Below, piece by piece: positions 1 to 5,976 of a stretch of DNA of 8,250 nt; position 1 is the first letter of the stretch; the number at the start of each line of letters is the position of its first letter. The stretch is from an uncultured Clostridium sp. Its GTDB lineage: Bacteria; Bacillota; Clostridia; Oscillospirales; Acutalibacteraceae. The position numbers and the translations under genes are program-made. Where the stretch lies: contig CAKUYY010000060.1 in assembly GCA_934717555.1 (NCBI GenBank), forward strand, positions 1-8,250. The letters are read 5' to 3'. A model generated the notes under the pieces. The model did not search any database. It was not told where the DNA came from and worked only from the letters and a program-made list of their open reading frames with translations.

Positions 1-14
1 ATTATAAGCTCTGT

Positions 15-2654
15 CTATTGTTCCTGTTGATCAGCTTGCTGTAAATTGCGTTCCAGCCATTGCTGATAGGTAATCAATACCTGGCGGGGCTTGGAACCCT
101 CATGAGGCCCTACCACTCCCATTTGTTCCATCTCGTCAATCAGACGTCCGGCCCGGGCATATCCCATATGCAGCCGCCGCTGCAACAAAGAGGTAGAAGC
201 CTGTCCCGCTTCCACTACGCAGCGGATCGCCTCCTTCATCATGGGATCCCCTTCTTCCTCATCCTCCCTATTTTTAGAATTCTTTCTCTGTTCGGATACG
301 GCGTTTTTCTCAATCTGCTCGATCACCGTCTGGTCGTACCCAGCATCCTGGGCGCTCTTGACATAATTTACCACAGATTCTATTTCAGAATCTGTAACAA
401 AGCATCCCTGGACACGCAATGGTTTAGAAGAGCCCACAGGGGAAAAAAGCATATCGCCCCGGCCTAACAGTTTTTCCGCCCCTCCCATATCTAAAATGGT
501 ACGGGAATCCACTGCGGAAGAAACAGCAAAAGCAATCCGGCTTGGAATATTGGCTTTGATAATACCTGTGATAACATCCACCGACGGGCGCTGGGTTGCT
601 ATCACCAGATGCATTCCTGCCGCGCGGGCCATCTGGGCCAACCGGCAAATGGAGTCTTCCACTTCATTGGGCGCCGCCATCATAAGATCCGCCAGCTCGT
701 CGATAATAATAACGATTTGGGGCATCTTTTCTAGCCGAACCGACCCATCCTCATTGCGGTTTTGTTCTTCCGGCAAATTTTCCACCATGCGATTATATCC
801 CTGTAAATCACGCACATTATGCTCCGCAAAGGTCTTATACCGATCCAGCATTTCCCTCACCGCCCAGTTAAGCGCCCCGGCTGCTTTCCGGGGATCCGTA
901 ACCACGGGAACCAATAAATGTGGAATTCCATTGTAAATACCCAATTCCACCACTTTGGGATCGACCATCAAAAAACGCACTTCATCCGGGGTAGATTTAT
1001 ACAACAGGCTGACGATCAGGGAATTGATACATACCGATTTACCGGAACCAGTGGACCCAGCGATCAGGACATGAGGCATCTTTGCCAGATCCGCCAATGT
1101 GATATTCCCCGCGATATCCTTTCCTAAAGCTACTGTCAGCCGGCTTTTCGCGTGTTCAAACTTAGAAGAATCCACCAATTCCCGCATTTTTACAATATTT
1201 ACCGTCTGATTGGGAACTTCAATACCTACCGCTGCCTTTCCAGGGATCGGCGCTTCAATACGCACGCCGGACGCCGCCAGATTCAAAGCGATATCGTCTG
1301 CAAGGTTTGTGATCTTACTGATTTTTACCCCCGCGGCAGGCTGCAATTCATAACGGGTCACGGCAGGGCCCCGGCTGATATCTACAATTTTTGTCTGCAC
1401 GCCAAAGCTTTTCAAGGTATCTACCAACATCTGTCCATTAATTTTTAATTCCTCTGTGATATCCGCTTCATCCATCTGTGGAGAGGGCTCCAACAAGGCA
1501 ACGGGAGGAAAACGGTAACTTGCCGCCCCTTCCACAGGTTCCACCTGGATGGGCTCTGCGGTAAGCTTTTCCGTCGTTTCCACCGATGTTAGAGGGGACG
1601 CTTTTTTCTGTGAGCGTCTGACAAAAGCGGCGGCGGCAGCGGCAGCTCCGCTTTCCTCTTGAGGCCCTTCTTCCGGTATAGAGGTTGGGGTATGGGATGG
1701 AGTACGGTCCAATACCGGCTCCGGCGCACTGACCGCCTGTTCCAGCTGTTCCAACTTCTCATTGCGCCGTGGAAGCTCATTCCTATTTTCTATTTCTCTA
1801 GCAGGACTTCTGGAAACATCCTCATCCAACGCAATATCGATATTGGGATTTATCCTCTGGCGGAGGCGGCGTTGTTCCCGCCGCATATCTCTCCTTTCCT
1901 CCCGTTCTTCACGGGTTCCCACGGTTTCCTTTACCACTTCTACCGGCTTGGAAACCGCCCGGAAAAGCTGAATCAGGCTTGTCCCCGTTAAAATCATGAT
2001 AAATACAAAGAGCAATAAAATGATAACAATTTTAGCCCCTATGCTGCCCAATGCCGCTACAAAGGGAATTCCCAGCAGTCCGCCGAACATTCCGGCCCCT
2101 TTGCGTTCCACTCCATCCAAATATTGGCCGATCATCTGCTGCCAATAGGACTGATCCCGGGGCAATTCCGGGACGCTGAAAATATAAACCGCCGCACAAA
2201 ATAATACAATGATTACAATAGATAGGGCAATTTTACTGCTGATGGTATGGATCGGCCGTTCCAAGGCGGTAACTACCGCCACATAGGTTAGCAGGATTGG
2301 CCATAAAATAGAGCATGTACCAAACATTCCAAGCAGTACGGTATGTAAACTATTCCAAATATTTTCCCCCGAAATCAAAACCAGAAAAAACAAAAAGATA
2401 GAAAACGCAAACATAACAATTGCAAATGTCTGATTGCGGGATTTCAGTTGAGCTTCCCGGCGCTGCTGGGCCGCCCGGGCACTCCTTGCGGAAGGCCTAG
2501 CGCTGGAACGGCTGTCGGGTTTTTTCGATATTTTGCTCCCTAGCTTTTTTGAATGAGCAGAGGTTGTTTTGGGGGAAGCAGAACGTGTCGGCTTCTTACC
2601 TGCCGAAGGACGTTTATTCCCTGTTGTTTTCCTTTTCTGTGCTGGCACGGACAT
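15..2654 (-). CDS. ftsK/spoIIIE: FtsK/SpoIIIE-family DNA translocase
   Basis: This is a membrane-anchored, ATP-driven double-stranded DNA pump that clears or moves chromosomal DNA through the division or sporulation septum. The 879-residue protein starts with a Lys/Arg/Ser-rich cytoplasmic tail (1-73). Hydrophobic membrane segments follow at about 76-95, 102-130, 141-160 and 188-225. A low-complexity linker (about 235-385) is rich in Arg/Glu and contains seven consecutive Ala (337-343). The alpha/beta motor domains cover about 395-760, with Walker A GSTGSGKS at 533-540, Walker B IIIDELAD ending at 656, and the conserved ATQRPSVDVITG stretch at 686-697. The DNA-reading gamma winged helix is at about 803-863. 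The length is normal for the family (B. subtilis SpoIIIE is 787). The ATG start has AAGGAAGGA directly upstream. The gene follows tepA on the same strand, the same neighbourhood as in Bacillus. Whether it acts in vegetative division, sporulation or both cannot be told from sequence. Confidence 0.97.
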   Translation of the reverse strand: MSVPAQKRKTTGNKRPSAGKKPTRSASPKTTSAHSKKLGSKISKKPDSRSSARPSARSARAAQQRREAQLKSRNQTFAIVMFAFSIFLFFLVLISGENIWNSLHTVLLGMFGTCSILWPILLTYVAVVTALERPIHTISSKIALSIVIIVLFCAAVYIFSVPELPRDQSYWQQMIGQYLDGVERKGAGMFGGLLGIPFVAALGSIGAKIVIILLLFVFIMILTGTSLIQLFRAVSKPVEVVKETVGTREEREERRDMRREQRRLRQRINPNIDIALDEDVSRSPAREIENRNELPRRNEKLEQLEQAVSAPEPVLDRTPSHTPTSIPEEGPQEESGAAAAAAAFVRRSQKKASPLTSVETTEKLTAEPIQVEPVEGAASYRFPPVALLEPSPQMDEADITEELKINGQMLVDTLKSFGVQTKIVDISRGPAVTRYELQPAAGVKISKITNLADDIALNLAASGVRIEAPIPGKAAVGIEVPNQTVNIVKMRELVDSSKFEHAKSRLTVALGKDIAGNITLADLAKMPHVLIAGSTGSGKSVCINSLIVSLLYKSTPDEVRFLMVDPKVVELGIYNGIPHLLVPVVTDPRKAAGALNWAVREMLDRYKTFAEHNVRDLQGYNRMVENLPEEQNRNEDGSVRLEKMPQIVIIIDELADLMMAAPNEVEDSICRLAQMARAAGMHLVIATQRPSVDVITGIIKANIPSRIAFAVSSAVDSRTILDMGGAEKLLGRGDMLFSPVGSSKPLRVQGCFVTDSEIESVVNYVKSAQDAGYDQTVIEQIEKNAVSEQRKNSKNREDEEEGDPMMKEAIRCVVEAGQASTSLLQRRLHMGYARAGRLIDEMEQMGVVGPHEGSKPRQVLITYQQWLERNLQQADQQEQ

Positions 2655-2674
2655 TCCTTCCTTATATGTAAGAT

Positions 2675-2697
2675 TTCGCGCGAAAAATACGCGCGAA
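2675..2697 (-). promoter_or_regulatory. GC-rich stem-loop in the ftsK 5' leader
   Basis: A perfect 8-bp inverted repeat (TTCGCGCG / CGCGCGAA) flanks a 7-base A/T loop, 21 bases upstream of the ftsK start codon. No T-run follows on either strand, so it is not a normal intrinsic terminator. It could be an mRNA stem-loop just upstream of the ftsK ribosome binding site, or a DNA operator dyad. The function is unknown. Confidence 0.45.
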
Positions 2698-2734
2698 GAT
2701 AATGCAGGCTGTTTAGGAACCTGCTAAAAAACCG

Positions 2735-2780
2735 AAATAAAATGAAGGCGTTAACCCTAACGATTTCTGACCGACGCCCT
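2735..2780 (-). terminator. possible weak terminator/attenuator between tepA and ftsK
   Basis: Read on the minus strand, AGGGCGT beginning within the tepA stop codon (2774-2780) can pair with ACGCCTT (2745-2751), including one G-U pair. The loop is about 22 bases, and a T-rich but interrupted tract (CATTTTATTT) follows. The long loop and broken T-run make it weak. It may only reduce read-through into ftsK, or do nothing. Confidence 0.25.
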
Positions 2781-3600
2781 ATTCTTTCCCGGTCATTTTC
2801 TTTTTTCCTTTTTTCGCTGCTGTTTTTTTATTTTTTCCTTTTGTCTTGTCAATCATCTGGTAAAGGCAGGTCATGGCGTCTGACAAACTTCCCAGGGAAT
2901 CAATCAGTCCCTCTTCCACCGCGTCCACGCCGTCCAGGATGGTCCCTACATCCATCACCAGTTCTTTGGTATTCATGGCCAGCTCATAGAAGCGTTCCGG
3001 CGAAATTTTGGAATTCTCCGCCACAAAACGGGTAATGCGTTCCTGCATCCTCTGGAAATATTCCAATGTCTGAGGGACACCCACCATCAGCCCGCTCATA
3101 CGGACCGGATGGATCGTCATCGTGGCTGATGGGGCAATAAAGGATTTTTTCGCCGCCACCGCCAGAGGAACCCCAATAGAGTGTCCCCCTCCCAGCACCA
3201 TGGAAACAGTGGGTTTTTTCATGCCGGCCACCAGTTCCGCAATCGCCAGGCCCGCTTCCACATCTCCGCCCACGGTATTGAGCAAAATCAATAGTCCGTC
3301 TATTGTGGGCTCTTCTTCTATGGCCACGAGTTGCGGGATGACATGTTCATATTTGGTGGTCTTATTCTGAGGGGATAAAATATAATGCCCCTCAATCTGT
3401 CCAATAATGGTCAGACAATGAATGGTGTGTTTCCCATCGCCGGTGATGACAGAACCTGTTTCAATGATCTGATCTGTCTGATGCTCGCTTCCTACGCCTT
3501 GCTCTTTGGGGGAATCCGTATCCTTTTCTGGATTCTGGTGCTCGTTTGGATTTTCCAGATGCTGTTTAGAATAAGGGCTTAGATATCGATATGAATTCAT
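2779..3600 (-). CDS. tepA: TepA-type ClpP-like serine protease
   Basis: This belongs to the ClpP/crotonase-fold family, in the TepA (YmfB) branch found in spore formers. In B. subtilis that branch has been linked to spore outgrowth and breakdown of small acid-soluble spore proteins, and earlier to protein translocation. The 273-residue product has a variable polar N-terminus (1-48) and a ClpP core (about 58-250). Visible motifs are the oxyanion-type NTVGGDVEAG (108-117), the nucleophile in GGGHSIGVPLA (Ser141), His164 in TMTIHPVRMSG, and the probable third triad residue Asp217. A Lys-rich tail covers 252-273. There is no signal peptide. The chosen ATG (3600) has AGGAG ten bases upstream. An in-frame ATG at 3639 would add 13 residues, but it has no ribosome site and lies about 12 bases from the predicted transcription start. 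It sits upstream of ftsK, as in Bacillus. Confidence 0.93.
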   Translation of the reverse strand: MNSYRYLSPYSKQHLENPNEHQNPEKDTDSPKEQGVGSEHQTDQIIETGSVITGDGKHTIHCLTIIGQIEGHYILSPQNKTTKYEHVIPQLVAIEEEPTIDGLLILLNTVGGDVEAGLAIAELVAGMKKPTVSMVLGGGHSIGVPLAVAAKKSFIAPSATMTIHPVRMSGLMVGVPQTLEYFQRMQERITRFVAENSKISPERFYELAMNTKELVMDVGTILDGVDAVEEGLIDSLGSLSDAMTCLYQMIDKTKGKNKKTAAKKGKKKMTGKE

Positions 3601-3604
3601 ATTA

Positions 3605-3646
3605 ATCACGCTCCTAACCGTTAGTTTGTCGGTTTTCATGCGTGAT
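3605..3646 (-). promoter_or_regulatory. tepA 5' leader hairpin holding the ribosome binding site
   Basis: In the tepA leader, ATCACGC (3640-3646) pairs perfectly with GCGTGAT (3605-3611). Inside this, AACCG (3630-3634) pairs with CGGTT (3616-3620) around a 9-base loop. The Shine-Dalgarno AGGAG (3611-3615) lies in the internal loop, and its last G is in the outer stem. Folding could therefore limit ribosome access. The dyad is seen directly; a regulatory role is inference. Confidence 0.45.
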
Positions 3647-3657
3647 CATACGTATTG

Positions 3658-3686
3658 ATTATAGCATTTTTCAAAGCTATCATCAA
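3658..3686 (-). promoter_or_regulatory. promoter for tepA (and probably ftsK)
   Basis: On the minus strand there is a -35 TTGATG (3681-3686), a 17-base spacer and a perfect -10 TATAAT (3658-3663) preceded by TGC, which makes an extended -10. Transcription should start near 3651, leaving a leader of about 50 bases before the tepA ATG at 3600. An inverted repeat (GATtATAGC / GCTATcATC, 3657-3684) spans both hexamers and could be an operator. Confidence 0.75.
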
Positions 3687-3721
3687 GGAATTTAAATTTT
3701 CGTTAACTTCCTTTCCTTTTC

Positions 3722-3739
3722 TCGTGAAAAGATTGACAA
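3722..3739 (+). promoter_or_regulatory. candidate Rex operator
   Basis: TCGTGAA-AAGA-TTGACAA matches 12 of the 14 defined positions of the Gram-positive Rex consensus TTGTGAA-N4-TTCACAA, and 11 of 14 for the clostridial variant TTGTTAA-N4-TTAACAA. It overlaps the -35 box of the aconitase promoter, where a repressor would block RNA polymerase. rex itself lies downstream in this window. Part of the right-half match is the TTGACA hexamer itself, which lowers its weight. Confidence 0.45.
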
Positions 3740-3761
3740 TCTGGTGTGGATATTGGATAAT
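3733..3761 (+). promoter_or_regulatory. promoter for the aconitase-isocitrate dehydrogenase operon
   Basis: There is a perfect -35 TTGACA (3733-3738), a 17-base spacer and a near-perfect -10 GATAAT (3756-3761). The region upstream, 3687-3732, is A/T-rich. The expected start is near 3768, which leaves an untranslated leader of about 210 bases before the aconitase start. It diverges from the tepA promoter; the two -35 boxes are 46 bases apart. Confidence 0.8.
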
Positions 3762-3789
3762 AGAAAGTACAATTTTACAAAATCCTCAA

Positions 3790-3820
3790 GAAGATATATG
3801 TTTTTGCAACCTTTATCTTC
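3790..3820 (+). promoter_or_regulatory. leader hairpin 1 (aconitase mRNA)
   Basis: GAAGATA (3790-3796) and TATCTTC (3814-3820) form a perfect 7-bp stem around a 17-base loop that contains TTTTT. It encloses the ATG of an 11-codon mini-ORF (3798-3833). It is A/U-rich and only moderately stable, so it may be chance. Confidence 0.3.
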
Positions 3821-3833
3821 CAAACTGGTGTAA
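3798..3833 (+). other. possible 11-codon leader ORF
   Basis: ATG to TAA, encoding MFLQPLSSKLV (three Leu among eleven residues). Only a weak AAGAAG lies upstream. Its stop codon is the first three bases of leader hairpin 2, a geometry seen in peptide-controlled attenuators. An ORF this short is easily chance. Confidence 0.15.
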
Positions 3834-3866
3834 AAACTGCACGGCAATTTTTAGAGTACCGTTTTT
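3827..3866 (+). terminator. leader hairpin 2, attenuator-like
   Basis: TAAAAACTGC (3831-3840) pairs with GCAATTTTTA (3844-3853) with a single C/A mismatch and a 3-base loop. An outer GGT (3827-3829) / ACC (3858-3860) pair is possible across an asymmetric internal loop. A G and then TTTTT (3862-3866) follow. The order hairpin then T-run resembles an attenuator, but the stem is A/U-rich and so a weak terminator. It could instead be a DNA operator dyad just downstream of the transcription start. Confidence 0.3.
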
Positions 3867-3889
3867 CTTGGCTGTTTACTTAGGAAAAC

Positions 3890-3943
3890 ATGAATTTTGG
3901 GGAGAACAGACTCCGCTGGTTTAAGAGGAGAATCAGATTGTAA
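3890..3943 (+). other. possible 17-codon arginine-rich leader ORF
   Basis: ATG to TAA, encoding MNFGENRLRWFKRRIRL (five Arg, one Lys), with AGGA four bases upstream. It ends immediately before the small CCGC/GCGG hairpin at 3944-3957, which in turn precedes the aconitase ribosome site. It could be a translated upstream ORF or a chance reading frame. Confidence 0.15.
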
Positions 3944-3979
3944 CCGCTTTTACGCGGATGAAAGAAAGGGGAACTCAAA

Positions 3980-5914
3980 TTGGGTTACACGTTAGCACAG
4001 AAAATCATCAAGTCTCATTTGCTCAGTGGGGAGATGACAGTGGGCAGCGAGATCGGGCTGAAGATCGACCAAACTTTGACACAGGATGCCACAGGTACCA
4101 TGGCTTATCTGGAATTCGAAGCGATGGGCGTGCCCAGAGTAAAAACAGAACGGTCTGTAGCTTATATCGATCACAACACCTTACAGACTGGTTTTGAAAA
4201 CGCTGACGACCATCGGTTCATCCAAACTGTGGCCAAAAAACATGGTATTTATTATTCCCGGCCTGGGAATGGCATTTGCCATCAGGTGCATCTGGAGCGC
4301 TTTGGCATTCCCGGCAAAACCTTGATTGGATCGGACAGCCATACACCTACAGGCGGCGGCATCGGTATGCTGGCCATGGGAGCCGGCGGCCTGGATGTAG
4401 CGGTAGCCATGGGCGGCGGAGCTTACTATATTTCCATGCCCAAAATGGTACGTATCAATCTGACAGGTAAACTGCGCCCTTGGGTTGCGGCGAAAGACAT
4501 TATTTTGGAAGTATTACGCCGTATGACCGTAAAAGGCGGCGTAGGAAAAGTCATTGAGTATGGCGGAGAAGGTGTAAAAACTTTAAGTGTTCCGGAACGC
4601 GCCACCATTACCAACATGGGAGCGGAGCTGGGCGCTACCACCTCTATTTTCCCTTCCGATGAGATCACCCGTTCTTTCTTGCAGGCACAAGGCCGTGAGC
4701 AGGATTGGGTAGAACTGCTCCCGGACGCCGATGCTCAGTATGACGAAGTGCTGGATATCGATCTTTCTTCCTTAAAGCCTATGGCGGCCTGTCCCCACAG
4801 CCCGGATGCTGTCAAAACCATTGAGGAGATTGGCCCGCAAAAGGTGGATCAGGTGTGTATTGGTTCCTGCACCAACTCTTCCTATCTGGATCTGATGCGT
4901 GTAGCTGCTATTCTGAAAGGAAAAACAGTCTGTGAAACCGTCAGCCTGTCTATTGCTCCCGGTTCCAAACAGGTATACAATATGTTGGCTCAAAACGGCG
5001 CGCTGGCTGACTTGATCGCGGCAGGCGCCCGAATTCTGGAATGCGCCTGCGGTCCCTGCATTGGTATGGGCCAGTCCCCCAACTCTAAGGGAATTTCCCT
5101 GCGCACTTTTAACCGTAACTTTGAAGGCCGCTCCGGCACCGCTGACGGGCAGGTTTATCTGGTCAGCCCAGAGACCGCCGCTGCTTCCGCTTTGACCGGC
5201 GTGTTTACGGATCCCACTACGCTGGGCGCTCCCGTTGATATTGAGCTTCCCAGTCAATTCCTGATTAATGACAATATGGTAGTTCCTCCGGCTCCGGTGG
5301 AGGAGATGGATCAAGTGGAAATTCTCCGTGGTCCCAACATTAAGCCTTTCCCCACCACAGAGCCGATGGCTGATGTGATCGCCGCTAAAACCCTGTTAAA
5401 GGTAGGCGACAATATCACGACAGACCATATCATGCCCGCGGGTGCTAAGATTCTTCCCTATCGTTCCAATATTCCTTACCTGTCCAACTTCTGTTTCGGC
5501 GTATGCGATAAGGAATTCCCGGAACGTTGCCGCAAGGAAGGCAAGGGAATTGTGGTAGGCGGTTCCAATTACGGACAGGGCTCCTCCCGTGAGCACGCTG
5601 CCCTGGTTCCGCTGTATTTAGGGATCAAAGCGGTTATTGCCAAATCTTTCGCCCGTATCCACTGCGCCAATCTGGCCAATGCTGGTATTCTTCCTTTGGT
5701 ATTCTTGGATGAAACTGTATACGACCGCATTGATCAAATGGACGAGCTGGAAATCGACAATGCCCGCGAGGCTATTACCAACGGCGGCCCTATTACCGTC
5801 AAAAATAACACCAAAGGCTTTACGTTCCAAGTGGAGGCTATTTTGTCTCAGCGTCAGCGGGACATTGTACTGGCCGGCGGCCTGCTGAATTATACCAGAG
5901 AGCAAAATCAATAA
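3980..5914 (+). CDS. aconitate hydratase (compact Aquifex-type subfamily)
   Basis: This is an iron-sulfur enzyme that interconverts citrate and isocitrate through cis-aconitate in the cytoplasm. The 644-residue protein has the three 4Fe-4S ligands at Cys297 (GSCTNS) and Cys357/Cys360 (CACGPC). It also has substrate motifs DHNTLQTG (64-71) and SDSHTPTGG (118-126). The C-terminal swivel domain carries GGSNYGQGSSREHAAL (527-542), with the catalytic Ser in SSRE. The length and the near-N-terminal TLAQKI motif fit the compact aconitases of about 650 residues rather than the 900-residue AcnA. The start codon is TTG at 3980, preceded by AGAAAGGGG eight bases upstream. No in-frame ATG is possible because a TGA lies at 3959-3961, and the protein begins where relatives begin. 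It is the first gene of an operon with isocitrate dehydrogenase. The symbol is left blank because acn/acnA usage varies for this subfamily. Confidence 0.95.
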   Translation: MGYTLAQKIIKSHLLSGEMTVGSEIGLKIDQTLTQDATGTMAYLEFEAMGVPRVKTERSVAYIDHNTLQTGFENADDHRFIQTVAKKHGIYYSRPGNGICHQVHLERFGIPGKTLIGSDSHTPTGGGIGMLAMGAGGLDVAVAMGGGAYYISMPKMVRINLTGKLRPWVAAKDIILEVLRRMTVKGGVGKVIEYGGEGVKTLSVPERATITNMGAELGATTSIFPSDEITRSFLQAQGREQDWVELLPDADAQYDEVLDIDLSSLKPMAACPHSPDAVKTIEEIGPQKVDQVCIGSCTNSSYLDLMRVAAILKGKTVCETVSLSIAPGSKQVYNMLAQNGALADLIAAGARILECACGPCIGMGQSPNSKGISLRTFNRNFEGRSGTADGQVYLVSPETAAASALTGVFTDPTTLGAPVDIELPSQFLINDNMVVPPAPVEEMDQVEILRGPNIKPFPTTEPMADVIAAKTLLKVGDNITTDHIMPAGAKILPYRSNIPYLSNFCFGVCDKEFPERCRKEGKGIVVGGSNYGQGSSREHAALVPLYLGIKAVIAKSFARIHCANLANAGILPLVFLDETVYDRIDQMDELEIDNAREAITNGGPITVKNNTKGFTFQVEAILSQRQRDIVLAGGLLNYTREQNQ

Positions 5915-5921
5915 ATGATTT

Positions 5922-5948
5922 CCGGGATCTGTCGCGGATGGATCCCGG
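5922..5948 (+). promoter_or_regulatory. intercistronic stem-loop between aconitase and isocitrate dehydrogenase
   Basis: CCGGGATC (5922-5929) and GATCCCGG (5941-5948) form a perfect 8-bp GC-rich stem around 11 bases, and two further G-U pairs are possible. No T-run follows (TTACCC), so full termination is unlikely. It may protect one end of a processed mRNA or tune the ratio of the two enzymes. It begins 8 bases after the aconitase stop. Confidence 0.5.
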
Positions 5949-5976
5949 TTACCCTATTTCAAACGGAGGTATTCTC

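Larger units (their letters stand above)
3768..3979 (+). promoter_or_regulatory. long structured leader of the aconitase mRNA
   Basis: About 210 bases separate the predicted transcription start from the aconitase start codon. The leader holds a 7-bp stem GAAGATA/TATCTTC (3790-3796 with 3814-3820) and an A/T-rich hairpin TAAAAACTGC/GCAATTTTTA (3831-3853) followed by five T at 3862-3866. It also has a small CCGC/GCGG hairpin (3944-3957), an unused Shine-Dalgarno-like AGAGGAG (3924-3930) and two possible mini-ORFs. No T-box or known riboswitch motif was recognised. Regulation by this leader is inference. Confidence 0.4.

Noticed and set aside
1627..1651. GCG/GCA triplet run in ftsK as a phase-variable repeat
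   Set aside because: It is a triplet repeat in the variable linker that encodes seven Ala. Length change would stay in frame, so it cannot act as an on/off switch.
2750..2762. TTAACCCTAACG resembling a telomere repeat
   Set aside because: It is a single degenerate unit between two bacterial genes, so chance.
2742..3035. Plus-strand 97-codon frame opposite the tepA 3' end
   Set aside because: It is antisense to a clearly coding region, and its Phe/Ser-rich content mirrors the Lys-rich TepA tail.
3655..3924. An 89-codon plus-strand reading frame in the tepA-aconitase gap
   Set aside because: It starts at a TTG without a ribosome site inside the tepA promoter and runs straight through the aconitase promoter. 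The composition is A/T-driven and no family is recognised.
3924..3960. T-box-like look of the TAACCGC...GCGG stretch in the aconitase leader
   Set aside because: The T-box GGGTGG(T/A)ACCGCG core is not present, there is no stem I specifier architecture, and the downstream gene is not a typical T-box target.
4772..5314. Minus-strand 180-codon frame inside aconitase
   Set aside because: It is a shadow of a strongly conserved enzyme gene, with no ribosome site or recognised domain.
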